From Melampsora larici-populina 98AG31 (taxonomy: Eukaryota > Basidiomycota > Pucciniomycetes > Pucciniales > Melampsoraceae): DNA of 64,000 nucleotides. A program made the translations under genes and the position numbers. Shown here piece by piece: positions 34,507 to 45,846 of this stretch (the first letter of the stretch is position 1; each line of letters starts with the position of its first letter). The DNA lies in NCBI RefSeq assembly GCF_000204055.1, contig NW_006768844.1, forward strand, positions 1 to 64,000. Reading direction: 5' to 3'. The notes beneath the pieces are model-generated. The model saw nothing but the letters and a program-made list of their open reading frames with translations, was not told the origin of the DNA and ran no database searches.

Positions 34507-36822
34507 GTGCCAAGAATTCGTCTGAGTCAGTACGAAGCCAGCCTTAAGGTGTTGGCCATCCAATACCTTAAGGAAGGCAAGACAATCGCTCAAGTTCAAG
34601 CCATACTGAAATCTCCGGTGAGCTCACGCACCATCTCACAATGGCACGCATTGTATCGAAGGACGGCCGCAGTAGTTCGTAACCCTGAGGACTACGCCAC
34701 ACTTGGGAGGCAGTTGATCTTGTCGGACGAGGACCGAGATTTTATGCTGGAGATCCTAGACGGCAATCCTGGTCTTTACCTTGACAAATATCGCCATGCT
34801 GTGTACCGCCGGAGTGGGACATGGATCTCCCTGCCTACGGTGGCCCGAGACCTCAGAAATCGCCTCAACATCTCCCTCAAGAAGTGTCGGACCGTACATC
34901 CCTCACAAAGCCCTTCGAAACGGGCCCAGTATTTACACGCGGTAGGCGCTTTAAACCCGAACATGCTGGTTTTCTTAGGTGAGATTGTATACTTCTTCCT
35001 GTTGCTTTGGACTGTATATTTCTAAATATAGTCTTTGTGATCATGATGTAGATGAGTGCGCAATTCAGGAGCGCTTCCTGAAACGCCAGTTCGGTCGTGC
35101 CATCATACAGAGAATTGGAGGACTGCCGGAGGTTGGGATTCGCGGGAATGGGAATGGCCTGTACGACCCTGTACTCATCGCCACGTTTCAGTCCAGAGGT
35201 TGACTTCTTCATAAACATTCTTCCCATCGGCCTGCATTCATTGAAACAAATTGAAACTGTACTTTGTTCATCTTTTTAATGCTTTTTGAGTGCAGTGATG
35301 CAGTGCGCAACATATGACTATCTCAATTTTCAATGATGACCGATCGTTACTTTCTCCTGTGAGTAGATCACAACATCCTATGAAGGTCTTATGAGTTCTT
35401 TCTTCAAATGATTTCATTTTGTAAATAAGCCAATTCTTCACCAAAAAAATAATACTGAAATGTATTGATCAAAACTTACTCTCTATCAACGATGATTAAG
35501 ATACCAGCATGATTGACCGACCCAGTCATGGAAACCAATCCGATGAATATACGACCCAGTTGATAGCATAGCCTGGCCCAGCTGAGCCATCTGGTGCAGC
35601 CATGCTGCTCAGGGAAAGATGAAATACATACGTATCGCAAGTTGATCGCCTGTATGCATGTCAGGCGTAGCTGAGCAATCCACTGTCGACCGGCACGATT
35701 AACTTGTGATATGCCTAGCCCAAGGCATTGTAGAGGCCTTGCATCTCGGCAATGAGATGCAAGGCCTCATTGAGCGCACAATGTAAATAAGAACGAAGCA
35801 ATGGTTGGAAAGTGTCTTTCACTAAATCCCAACATTGCTATCACTAATTCTTCCTCCAATCTTGCCATCACTTATCATGCTTTTCACGACCTTTATACAC
35901 AACCTCCGAACCAAAAACCCTTCACTTTTCCAAACTCTTCACATCGAGGACCTTGCTCAGTTCTTATCGCTCGCATCTGACCTGGTCAATCGCAACGCAG
36001 AAGGTCTCGGACTTCGAAGTGATAGGAGGCCTCATCGATTCCTTGAAGACAGCCTTCCAGTACGACTTGTCACTTCTCTACATGGTTATTAATGCAGTTT
36101 TTCAAAAATGTCTGACGCGTTTTGGGATGTGTTTGAGCTAGTAGACTAGAGCGCTAGCTGGAATTATCAAGACAGTAGCCTTGCCGGATTGGGTGTTGGG
36201 TATATTCTGTACGTCAATTCATTTGTACAGTACCCAATCCCAATCCCATCCCATTCCCAATCTCCGGCAATCCTCTGGTGCTCCACCATCATAGGCCATC
36301 GTACCAAACGGGTCCCTTGGAGTCGAGCGGGCAAACGGTTCTCCCTGCTTCCGGCCATCTTCCAAGGCGGCGTATTGGCGCTGGACTGCCAGGAAGGCAG
36401 CTACCTTCGTGCCGATTTCGAAGGGTTTCTCAAACACCGACTGGTAAGTCCCAATGTGTTTTCCACCTCTCCACACGATAGGCAAACTGACATATCTTGG
36501 GACCCAGTTCCCTGTAATGAATGCTTACCCGCAAGCAAACTCCGTCTTAGTCATGGATAACGCCCGCATCCACCATGGAGGTAGGATTGCAGAACTGGCC
36601 GCAGAAAGAGGTATACACATATTATACCTCCCTCCGTATTCTCCCGATTTCAACCCGATTGAGAAAGCGTTCAGTGTGCTCAAGTCGCACTTCCGACGTA
36701 CTCAAAGTATCCAACAAGCTGCAAACAGTGATAAGATCAATATTATTGTGGACAGGACTTGGGAGATATTCTCCGGGGCTCTTATGCACCGTTTATACGC
36801 TGTTTGTGGATATTGGTTGTAG
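34507..36822 (+). pseudogene. IS630/Tc1-type DDE transposase, interrupted
   Basis: Exon 1 (34507-34978) encodes the DNA-binding half: RIRLSQYEASLKVLAIQYL, then SRTISQWHALYRR and further helices. A 73-bp intron splits the codon of the first catalytic Asp (VFL-D-ECAIQERFLKR), in exon 2 from 35052. Coding stops near 35107, where a 1.2-kb insertion begins, and resumes near 36294: RTKRVPWSRAGKRFSLLPA, an intron at 36444-36507, SVLVMDNARIHHG (second Asp) and LPPYSPDFNPIEKAFSVLK (third acidic site). The first codon is GTG directly behind a TGA, so the start also seems lost. The catalytic residues themselves are preserved, which suggests inactivation was fairly recent. This would be the enzyme for the 34112-40367 element. 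Confidence 0.8.
35108..36277. mobile_element. Insertion inside the transposase gene
   Basis: The segment begins CAGAGAATTGGAGGACTGCC and ends with a diverged inverse (GGCAATCCTCTG). A further GGGAATGGGA-type motif is shared in inverted form (35130-35155 and 36230-36262). The string CCATCATA lies at 35100-35107, directly before the left end, and at 36286-36293, eight bases after the right end. The offset leaves the duplication uncertain. Inside, 36178-36277 is itself a foldback, and a plus-strand frame at 35835-36092 is open but unrecognised. CAGAG ends and an 8-bp repeat would fit a hAT-type element. Confidence 0.55.
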
Positions 36823-36940
36823 TGATTCCCTTATTTGTTCTGAGCACAATCTTTTTTGAGTTGTCAAAGGTTTCTCCATAGTTAAATGATAGGGATTATC
36901 GTCCCCTTTGTTTGTAACAAACTATCAATACAACGCTTGT

Positions 36941-37170
36941 CACCTGTGAAAAGCAAGTCTGTATAAGTTTCAAAAGTGTCAAAAGTGATCCCTGAACGCT
37001 GAGTCGGATGAGATGACTTTAAGAGTCGGAAGACCTTACTTTAAACACTTTTCACCTGTGAAAAGCAAGTCTTTAAAAGCTTCAAAAGTGATCCCTGAAC
37101 GCTTACTCGGATGAGATGACTGTAAGAGTTGTAAGATCTTACTGTCGGATGAGATGACTTTAAGAGTCAC
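36941..37170. repeat. Tandem repeat, 112-bp period
   Basis: CACCTGTGAAAAGCAAGTCT starts at 36941 and again at 37053, each followed by AAGTGATCCCTGAACGCT and TCGGATGAGATGACT. A third partial copy (TCGGATGAGATGACTTTAAG) begins at 37144. It lies between the two convergent genes of the transposon, in their shared 3' region. Confidence 0.75.
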
Positions 37171-37534
37171 TTCAAAAGTCAAGAGTCAGATGGCAATTCG
37201 GTCATGAGCTCATGTTCGAAAATGGCTCAAGAAGAGTTTTCACTGAATATGAGAGTGAACTCGCACATGGGGAAGGTGTAGTTCTGCAGGCAGCCTGCAG
37301 AGGTTTCTCACTGTATGGAGGAACTCGGCTCATCGATGAGAAGAGCCTATGGCCTCCATGGCACAAAGACAATCATTGAAATCAAGAGCAAAGCACAATT
37401 TATTTCAGGGGATGTGACATGTTGATCTTGGTGCGACCACAATGGTAAGTAACAAAGATAACAATAAAAGATAGAAAACAAACAACGTCAGGAGGACAAC
37501 GACTGAGATCGTATCAGAGTCATGCGGGAGTTGT

Positions 37535-39484
37535 TCATAACGATTTAAGATAATGATTGTATTTGGGAACGGCCTTGTAAATGTCTTCGGCTTGAGCAAA
37601 CGGGATTCCCATAGAACGGAGGTTTTCAAAGGTATAAGTGGTTCGGTCTAACAAGCGGATAAAGTCGGTAATACCTTCCTTTGCCAAAGCCTGGCAAGTC
37701 GATTCCATCTCCGGGGTAATCTTGGCAAAAATCAAGAATTTATCGAAGTCGATATCTATTGCCCCAGGGGGAGGAGACAATCGCAGTGATTGAGTAACAC
37801 CAGTATGGATTCCAGCGTGAGGTAGGACAGGAAGGTGAGGGAGAGCGGACGAAGGGCCCTGTTGGCCATAGTAATTGTGGTGGATTACCGTAGCACTGGG
37901 GGGAGTCCCATTAGAACGGTCAGGAGTGGCACCAGCGGTGAGGCAATCCAATCCAAGTAGCTTGGCCTTTTCTTTCTCGAAATCGCAAACATCAATCCAC
38001 TTGAAACCTGGCCGCTTAATGGGGGGGTTCACCTCGTCCACACCACAAACCCCATCGGCCTGCAAGCATGTGAAACATTGGCACTTATCCCTAGGTGATG
38101 ATTGAAAAGAAGCCGAAATGACTTACCCAGTCATTTGCCCAAGTGCGGATGCGCGAGGTATTGAGGAGTAAAACTTGATCACTCCTCATCGGGTTGACTA
38201 CCGAGGTCACATTCTCGCCCTTCTTGAAATCTTTTTCAAAACGTTGCATCAAGGTTCTGTGGTTGCGCTCCCCTGCGCTAAGAATAGCCGACTGGTCAAC
38301 GAAAAGATATGTCAGTCGTAATCCTGTTCATGAGAAGGACAATTTGAAGGTGGAACATACCCTGTCAGAAGCAATTGATACCTCGTCTTCGGAAGCCCCG
38401 GAGTCACTACCACCATCATCAACCTTTTGAAGTGCATTTGCGACGGAGCGTTTGGCATTTTCGGTCTTGATTGGATTCTCGTGGACGATCTTGAACCCCA
38501 TGACCGTTTTTGCTGGAGCCGTCAAGGCCGCTATGACAAAGTCTTGGAAAGTATCTGAAGTAATACCAACCTTGTCTTTACCCTTATGTTTCGGTGAGTT
38601 GTTGATGAAACCCTGGATCGAAAGGCCACCCGCGAGCCACGCGCGCTGAAGGACCTCGGAAACGCCAGGTAGTACGGCATCGCAAGTCGAAAACATTCTC
38701 TTTTTCAAGAGAACAAACGCAGTGTTTTCAGGACGGGTGGTTAAGACGCAAGGGAGTGTTGGACTGAAGTTAGAGTATTTCAACTTCGTAGGTTTTGACT
38801 GGCTAGGACGGGAGCCGCCAGGAGTGCGCTTTTGTTTGGTACCGACTGGCTCTTCAGGAACGACTGGTTGCCAAATATTGAAAGTAATTTGAAAAGTACG
38901 TTCTTTGTCTTCAATATCTAAGAATGGATCTTCTTCGGCAGGGTTTTCAGCTGGGGTGTCATTGGTTGGGTGATCCATGATTGCTCCATTCGAGGCCTGA
39001 GCAGGGGTCAGACCAGGTGCGGGTTCGTCAAAGATATCTATAGGGAGACCTAATCCACAGTTATTGACGATGAAAAACAACCAAGTGTCAGCTGAGAAAT
39101 CTGAATGTAAACTGATGTGGATCAACCTCAAGTGTACTTACTGTGTTTCTCATTTTCGCGGGCGGTGCCGGTCTCGGTATCCATATCAGCTGCAGATCTC
39201 TTTAAAGGGGAGCCACGGTCACCGTAAGATGAGTAAGACGAAGTGTTTGAGTTGGCCAATTGGGAAAACGGGGAGCTGTTGAAGAAGGGGTTGATGTGAG
39301 GGTTTAACATCCCCATCGAAGAGGTTATGGAACTGGTAGAACCCGGGGCAGAGGGAATGCGAGATAAAGTTGGTGTCATGGACGGGGGAAAGCTAGTAGG
39401 GTTGTAGGTAGCAGAATATGAGACAGGAGGTATAAGGGGGGGGTAAAGTAAACGGATCATCGGAACTGAGGTTGCAACGCCCAT
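37535..39484 (-). CDS. Intact passenger gene in the IS630/Tc1-type element, 573 residues
   Basis: Four minus-strand exons (39142-39484, 38361-39049, 38127-38291, 37535-38059) join with GT/AG sites into 573 codons without a stop. The N-terminal third is Ser/Pro/Asn-rich (SSITSSMGMLNPHINPFFNS). The middle is acidic and then more ordered (FLDIEDKERTFQITFNIWQP; FVLLKKRMFSTCDAVLPGV). The third exon contains GERNHRTLMQRFEKDFKKG, and the end (FDKFLIFAKITPEMESTCQA to RSMGIPFAQAEDIYKAVPKY) looks like a small helical SAM-like domain. I recall similar proteins as recurrent hypothetical proteins in rust genomes; no function is known to me. A further open exon upstream (39580-39885) may belong to it, but its frame does not join. 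Its place between the element's ends suggests an accessory transposition or host-interaction role, which is inference. Confidence 0.65.
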
Positions 39485-40369
39485 TGGTATTCATCCCCAA
39501 GTTGGAGCTGGAACATGTCCTAGAATAATAACACCAACATGAGCATGTCTACGCCCATCACATGCAGATAAATGAGTGCTTACTGAGATGTGGTCATGCG
39601 TTGGGCCTGGAGAGCCTGGTGGCTTCGAGTCCGGATTGCCCGCGACATGAGATCAATTTTGTTTGCGGTTGGCCTGAGAAACAAAGAAGGTGACAATGAG
39701 ACCAATGGGGTACATTCATTGGGGAGAAGAGTGATAGTGAGCGAAACAATCAAAACTACACACGATGGCACTTGGGATAGTTTTCGGTTGCCCATGGTGG
39801 TAAAAGGTGTGTGGTTAGGAAATACGTAACGGTTCGAGCAGAGATTATGGCGCTTTCTGGGAGAAATCGATCGGAATGACGCCATCTTAAGGAGCTTGAG
39901 AGGTGATGTTCAAGTTGTGGTTCACCAAATGAGGACCACGTCAACCTAACCGCTGGAGGTTTGACCGGAGGGGTATGCTTGAGGTGGAGTCGAGGCGTTC
40001 AGATCCAATGGAGTCATACCGTTGCCATGAGTCGTTTGGGTCTTTCTGTGAATTGGAATGCCAAACAAGCGGGCAGACTAAGCAACCTGTGGAGGAATCG
40101 AGTTGAGGAGATCAGGATTCTTGGGGGCTGATGGCATACGTGGTGTGTTGGACCGGAGGGTGATTGAATGGTGGTCCAAACAAATGGACCACTAATCTGA
40201 GGCGAGGGCGAGTACAGGGTAAAAACTGGAGCAGGGCAGTTCACGTGGTGCACAGCCGGTACCCAAACACCACCTGTACAGCCCTGTATCCGCTGTACAG
40301 GGCCGTGGCGTTCAAGCAAAAAGTGATCAAAAATTTGCACACATGACACCGATTTTGTAAACAGCTGTA

Positions 40370-41560
40370 GTTAAAATAAAAAACAATTGTCTTCAATTGG
40401 GCTGGGAATTAATTTTCAGAATAATAGTAAAGAAGTCTTTTGGAATTATATTCAGTTTCTCAAAAACCTCAATTTGTATCTGGCTGTAGATTTTGGGCCA
40501 AAACATTTGGTTACCTCAGTCTTGAAACAACCCACTATACATCAATTTATTTTCCAAAAATCCATATCACACCTTCCAGTTCAATGGTATTTGGCAGGGT
40601 TTGCAAGGGTCCTTTTCTTTGTCATTCCAAAAGCCTCCCTTTTCTTCCTTCAAGCTTTCTACTTGAATTATGTTCCTGCACAAAAACTCATGACCTCACC
40701 TCTGATATACATATTCAGTGGGCGTCTTGATACCATAGACCCAAAAATATCTAAGTCCAACTCACTTTGGCCCTGTTGGACTTAGATAAGTTTGTCATAG
40801 ACTGAGCTATCTTTTGGTTTTATTTTGATTCTGATCAGATTCTGATTAGAGACCTGTGAATCCCTTCAATCTGCATGTGACAGGCGCAAGCCGTGGTTCA
40901 ATGCAGAGTGGTGTGCTTGAACCCTCTGTGCACCCTGCACATTTGTGAGGTTGACATAGGGGGGCTACACAGGCCTATAGCACAAAACCTCAGACAGGCC
41001 CAGGCTTCCAAGAGTGAGAGTTTATAGTGTGCAGCTAAGCTGGGAGCACATCTGTTTTCCAAGAAGTATGTCAATGTACCTTTTCCCCTGTTGGGAGCAT
41101 AACCAGATGCCACTAGGTGCATTGGGCACATTTTTTCTCCAAAATCTTAGAAACACCTTTTATCTTTTTAATATGTTGGAGGCTGTTCCAACCTTAAACC
41201 AAACATAGAAATGCTGTTGTCTTTGTAGAAATCCTTTTCCAAATGACTGCCAGAGGCCATGTCAGCCCTGAGTACTAAACCAGTGTACCAATGGGCGACA
41301 AATATATTAAAAAAACCTTAAAAACAGCGATTACAACTCAAGGCTCAGTTTCAAGAGTCAAGTTACATATGATTTGGCATATGTAACATGTGCAAAACTT
41401 ACATCAAAGAGTGTGTACGTACACAACTTTGATGTGAATCAAAGCGACATATATTTCACAGGCGTAACACATACGTAACAAGTGAAATATACTTATAACC
41501 CAATAGTAACTGTGTTACTGTAATTAACCTAACCTTAGAACCACAATTTGTGCGCACTTG
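40370..41560. other. Gene-free stretch with hairpins
   Basis: No convincing gene; overlapping frames at 40387-40785 and 40440-40730 have no domain. A perfect 13-bp inverted repeat (ATCTAAGTCCAAC at 40749-40761 and its inverse at 40775-40787) and the hairpin cluster at 41362-41519 are the visible structures. Confidence 0.45.
41362..41519. repeat. Four successive hairpins in 160 bp
   Basis: Stem 1: GTTACATATG at 41362-41371 with its inverse at 41378-41387. Stem 2: ACATCAAAG at 41401-41409 with 41427-41435, enclosing the perfect palindrome TGTGTACGTACACA (41412-41425). Stem 3: TATATTTCAC at 41450-41459 with 41482-41491. Stem 4: AGTAAC at 41505-41510 with 41514-41519. They stand side by side directly upstream of an LTR-like promoter region. 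Confidence 0.75.
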
Positions 41561-42180
41561 TAGTCCAAAGATTCCCAGGGTTCAGAATATATAAACCCTG
41601 AAGATCCCACCAGTTTTGAATCATCACTTCAATCTTCAACAGCTTCAAAAATTGCTCATTTCATCTTCCTAGAACTTTTAAACTTTGTCTAACATCTACA
41701 AACTTTAAAAGCTTGATTCTACAAACCTTGAATCTTCAACCTTGTGTCTTGTTGACCTTATTGTGTGCGCATCCAAACCTTGTTTCTATCTGATTAGACC
41801 CCATAATCAGCTATTTTTGTAATATCCATTTGGTGGATTATGTGTAAGGAAGTAGTCCTTGAGTAAAGCTTATATCAGATCAGGGATTCATCTGATATAA
41901 GAAACTCTAAATCTACGGGGAACCTCTATTAGTCAGAGTTTAAAGTTCCTGGTGTCAAGACAGAATTGTTGCAAATAAGAACAGTCAACCAAAATCCCTG
42001 GGAGTGAAATCCTTTGTTACAAGGTCATCTAACTGGAGTCTTTACTTGTTTATTGCAAGTAAACTCCTACACCCACGTCTTTACCCGCTCAAACTTGTGG
42101 ATAGTAATCCCTGTGAGGGTAGGGTATTCTTTAGAGTACTCTAGGCTCACTATGGGAAGGTAAGGTGGGTTCTTTTTATT
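41560..42180 (+). repeat. LTR-like sequence, plus orientation
   Basis: A TATA-like GAATATATAAACCC lies near 41587. The segment from about 41700 to 42110 is similar, in inverted orientation, to 63470-63980; shared pieces include AACTGGAGTCTTTACTTGTT, CTTATATCAGAT and TCTGATTAGA. Dispersed copies with a promoter-like site and no gene fit an LTR of one retrotransposon family. Exact ends and a primer-binding site were not established. Confidence 0.5.
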
Positions 42181-42391
42181 TAAAATAGTTGTATTTCAAA
42201 TGTAATTTTGTAAATACAATTAGAAATAAAAGTGAAAGGAAGAAAGGAAATGAGACTGACAGTCTGTTTGGATAAATCCAGACAGACTACAGTTAAATGA
42301 CTCCTTAGAAGGAGGTTTGAAATACAATAATAGAAGGCTGGATCCAAGGCCCTCCCTTAATCTTCAAGGTAACAGATTAAAGAGTGATATG

Positions 42392-42582
42392 TAGGTCACT
42401 AGCCTGGTTATTTATAGTCACCAACTGGTAGTTATTCAGAAGGTCACTAACCTGTGAGTTGTTGTAGGTCACTAACCTGCAGTTGTTCAAAAGGTCACTA
42501 ACCTGAGAGTTGATAAAGGTTACTAACCTGCAGTTGTTCAAAAGGTGACTAACCTGGAGTTCTTTGAGAGGTTACTAACCTG
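42392..42582. repeat. 25-26-bp tandem repeat
   Basis: The motif GGTCACTAACCTG (or GGTTACTAACCTG) starts at 42442, 42467, 42493, 42518, 42544 and 42570, with a diverged copy at 42393. Spacers are of the type CAGTTGTTCAAAA. No frame runs through it. Confidence 0.8.
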
Positions 42583-45500
42583 AAAAAGTTCTACTTGGGG
42601 AAAGTAGAGGATCCAAAGGATGAAGAAGGAAATTACTTTATCTTTTAGGCAGGAATCTGCTTTAAAGTGATGAAGTGAATCACTAGTCTTATATTTATAA
42701 GACTTTTGATTATGTACTTCAAAGGAACTTTAAAGGGTTCTTTAAAAGATATGTGTAATAAAATGCTTGAGGAAAAATCCCTTGAAGGTTGGGAGAGGAG
42801 GGGTTTATATATCCTCCTCTCCAAACCTAGTTGTAGTGATATTTGATTGTATCATCACTGTGGTTTAGGGTTTAATAGTTACTATTAATTATTATTATTA
42901 TTAATATTACATAATTACATATACTTGTTATGTAATTTATGTAGTATAAGCATTTTAACTCTTGACACTGAGTTATGAGGTGTAATTGGTATTTTATTAC
43001 ATGTTACATATGTTTTCAAGTGTATATACATATGTAATTGACATTTGTATATGTTTTATTATATGTTACATGTGTTCTATAAGCTGTATGTACATGTAAT
43101 TAGGTTTATAAGTAAGAGTCCAGTATTATAAGTTAGTTTTGGGTACATGTATATGTACCCAGGGCTGACAATCCCCACAAGTCTGAAGTTTGTTTAAACA
43201 TCTGTTCTTCCTTCTTATTGATTCTACTAGCCTGACCGACGCTAGTAGGCTCACAGGCCAAATGATCCTCTGAGCATCATTTAATTCCTCCACCTTGTCT
43301 GGACACAAAACTTGATTGATTGTTTTTCAACATCTTCAATTTGAATCACTGCAACTTTTGAATTCAATGGGCTGGCCTGTGATAAGATTTTAATGTTCAA
43401 CCATCCATGACATTGTCACAATAAGTGCATCTTGCCTTGCATCTTCCAGCTGAGTGGTCACACTCTTTGGCCATGAGAAAGCCAATGAGTAAGCTCTGCA
43501 GGAAATGGATGGCAGAGTCCATTCCTCTTTAAATGAATGTTGTCTTAGGATATGTACTTTATCTTGGGCATGTTCAATCACCTCTCAGCAAGAGTTTGTA
43601 CAACCACAACAAAGCAATCAGCCAAACCCACCATAGTAGTTTTGGGTGTGCCTACCTACCTACAGCACTTTTGGGTGCTTTTTGGGAGCGTCTGAAAAAA
43701 CACACCCTCAGCCTGAGTATGTGGAGGCAAGTCCTTGTCAATTTGACATCCAGACCCTAAATTAACCCCAGACCTCAAAACTCAACATACCAACCAGCTG
43801 ACTGAAGTTCTGGAATGCTCTTCTTGAGAGCATCTCAGGCATAGCTTTTTAAGCAATTTTCTAGAAAATGAACAATTGATATGAAGGCATCAACATTTTC
43901 ACATTTTTATTGAAGATCCAGAATGCTCTCATCCAGAGCATTCCCTGAGGCTGCATACATTTTTTGCCAGAACAGGCGATGTTAGTATCATCCAATTGAC
44001 TTGTATCTACATGGATTGTTGACTTTTTAAATTGAAGAGATGCACAACATGTACCAAGTCCTCATGAAGTTGGGAGAACAAATTAAACACATCCCACATC
44101 CACCATCCTCTAGCAACACCATCTGTCAAACAACAACTCTTGTGATACTTCAAACAGCCAGCACATGTCCTTTTCCCCACAGGGGTTTTTAAGCTTGAGT
44201 TGAATGTCCACCAAAAAATCTTAATGAAGAATTCAAAAACCAATCAACTCAACCCAATGGTGCCAAATGAGAAGTTCATGGCACCTTCACGCTGACCTTT
44301 TCCCCACAGGGGTTTTTACTGGGGCAGAGCACAAGTAGTTTAGTGCCTGATAGCCTTTGGCTCAGGAGGCACTTAAAGCAATGCATTAAAAAAAGGCACA
44401 AGTTACAACATGTAAAGGGTTTCCATAGTAGCAGAGTGTGTGTGAGCTACACAAAATGTGTGACAGGAGGCTAGAACCGCAAAGAAGTTTGGAATTCTGA
44501 GGTGAAGAAACTATGCCCTCAGAACCCTAACTTAAGTTCTGGCACTTGGAAGAACACCATCAGATCTTGATCACTAGCTGTCAAAAGTGTTCAAACTTTT
44601 TGCTTTCTTTCACCCACCTAACTCCCTAGGCTAGGACCGGACTCTTTGGTGTCCTTAGGTTCTATTGGGCTTATCATGGGCAGAGCACTACTGGGGGAAT
44701 GAGCTGTCTGCGCTATATCCAAGACACCCCTGGATAGAGCCAGACACATAACCCCCCCCCAATTTAACTAACCCCCCCTAGCATGTACCTTATGTTAAGT
44801 TGTAGGAGCTGTTAGAGTATCACCGCCAATAAACTTATCTCACCACCAATGACCCTGGCAATGTGATCTCCTCCTTAGCTTGAGTGGCCCCCGCCCAAGG
44901 GATTTATCAAAGTTAGTGCAAAATAATCTGAAATAATATAACCATGTGACATACAAGCTACACCCGGCGCAGCGCTTGGTTTTTCGACCCTGTGGATGGT
45001 GAGTTGGCTCAAATGCTGACATTCAGCAGCTGGGGCGGTGTTGCTTCAATAAATGGAGAAAGAGAGGAGAAAAAATATGACTAACATTTCTTATTACTCG
45101 TAGCAAAAAGATGAGATTTGTCTCATTAGCTTAATTTTAAACATATCGAATGAATCAATTTCGAATGTTTGCGATCACGATCAATTGTTCGTAGGTTGCA
45201 AACAGACCACTCGCATATACTCGCAACAACACTTGGACCAAACTCTTGAGTTTTTTCTTTTGACAATTTCTCAAAAATATAAAAAAGAATAAAATACTGG
45301 CAGCGTATCGGACTCGACATATTCGATCTCAGCATAGAAATTCTTCAAATCAATATTTCTCAAATTTATATCTTCTTTACACTCAAATTCAACTTCAGAC
45401 CCTGAACTCAAACTGCGCGCAAGGGATTGGTTATCTCCAATTGAAATCAGCATCTTGATCATAAGTTTATGAAACTGTTTGTAATTTCAATCAAGATTTC

Positions 45501-45846
45501 TTTCGTGTTTCTCATTCAACTACCATGAACGGCTTTGAGCCGATTGGACTCCAACCTGTCTTTTTCGTACGCAGTCGAGTGGCGTCCTGAAGAGACAGAA
45601 GATTCCACTTGGATCCTATATTTCTCGGAACCTTCTTGTGTGTCTTGAGTGAGTCAGCTCTGTAGAATAGGTCTTTAGCGAGCTAGAGTAACTCAATTGG
45701 GTTGACCTAGATTGAATTCTACATAGCTCAACTTTTTATTATCACCTTCCAAGGATACACCTAACCAGTTCTCTATATAACTGTGAACTGGCCATCTTGA
45801 TCCGATTCGCACGATATACCAGCTATTGAATTCGATTTCGAGGATC
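42583..45846. other. Gene-poor region
   Basis: About 3.3 kb with no gene I can support. It includes very AT-rich DNA with repeated TGTTACATATG/TATGTAATT motifs (42840-43110), a short direct repeat CCTTTTCCCCACAGGGG (44170 and 44299) and runs of C near 44755-44780. Small minus-strand frames at 45126-45335 and 45271-45462 are unrecognised. The right end carries the promoter of the gene at 45847. Confidence 0.45.
45772..45779 (+). promoter_or_regulatory. TATA-like box
   Basis: CTATATAAC lies about 70 bp upstream of the start codon at 45847, a plausible distance for a core promoter. Inference from motif and position. Confidence 0.4.

Larger units (their letters stand above)
34112..40367. mobile_element. 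IS630/Tc1-type transposon with 117-bp inverted ends and a passenger gene
   Basis: The left arm (34112-34228) and right arm (40251-40367) are near-identical inverted 117-bp repeats starting CAGCTGTTTACAAAAT. TA is duplicated at 34110-34111 and 40368-40369. Each arm carries an inner palindrome (CCCTGTACAGCGG and GGGCTGTACAGG). The 6256-bp element holds a plus-strand DDE transposase gene (34507-36822, interrupted) and, convergently, an intact minus-strand gene (37535-39484). A typical Tc1/IS630 element is under 3 kb and has one gene. Confidence 0.88.

Noticed and set aside
35100..36293. Firm hAT assignment of the insertion in the transposase
   Set aside because: The CCATCATA string abuts the left end but is eight bases away from the right end, so a clean target duplication is not shown.
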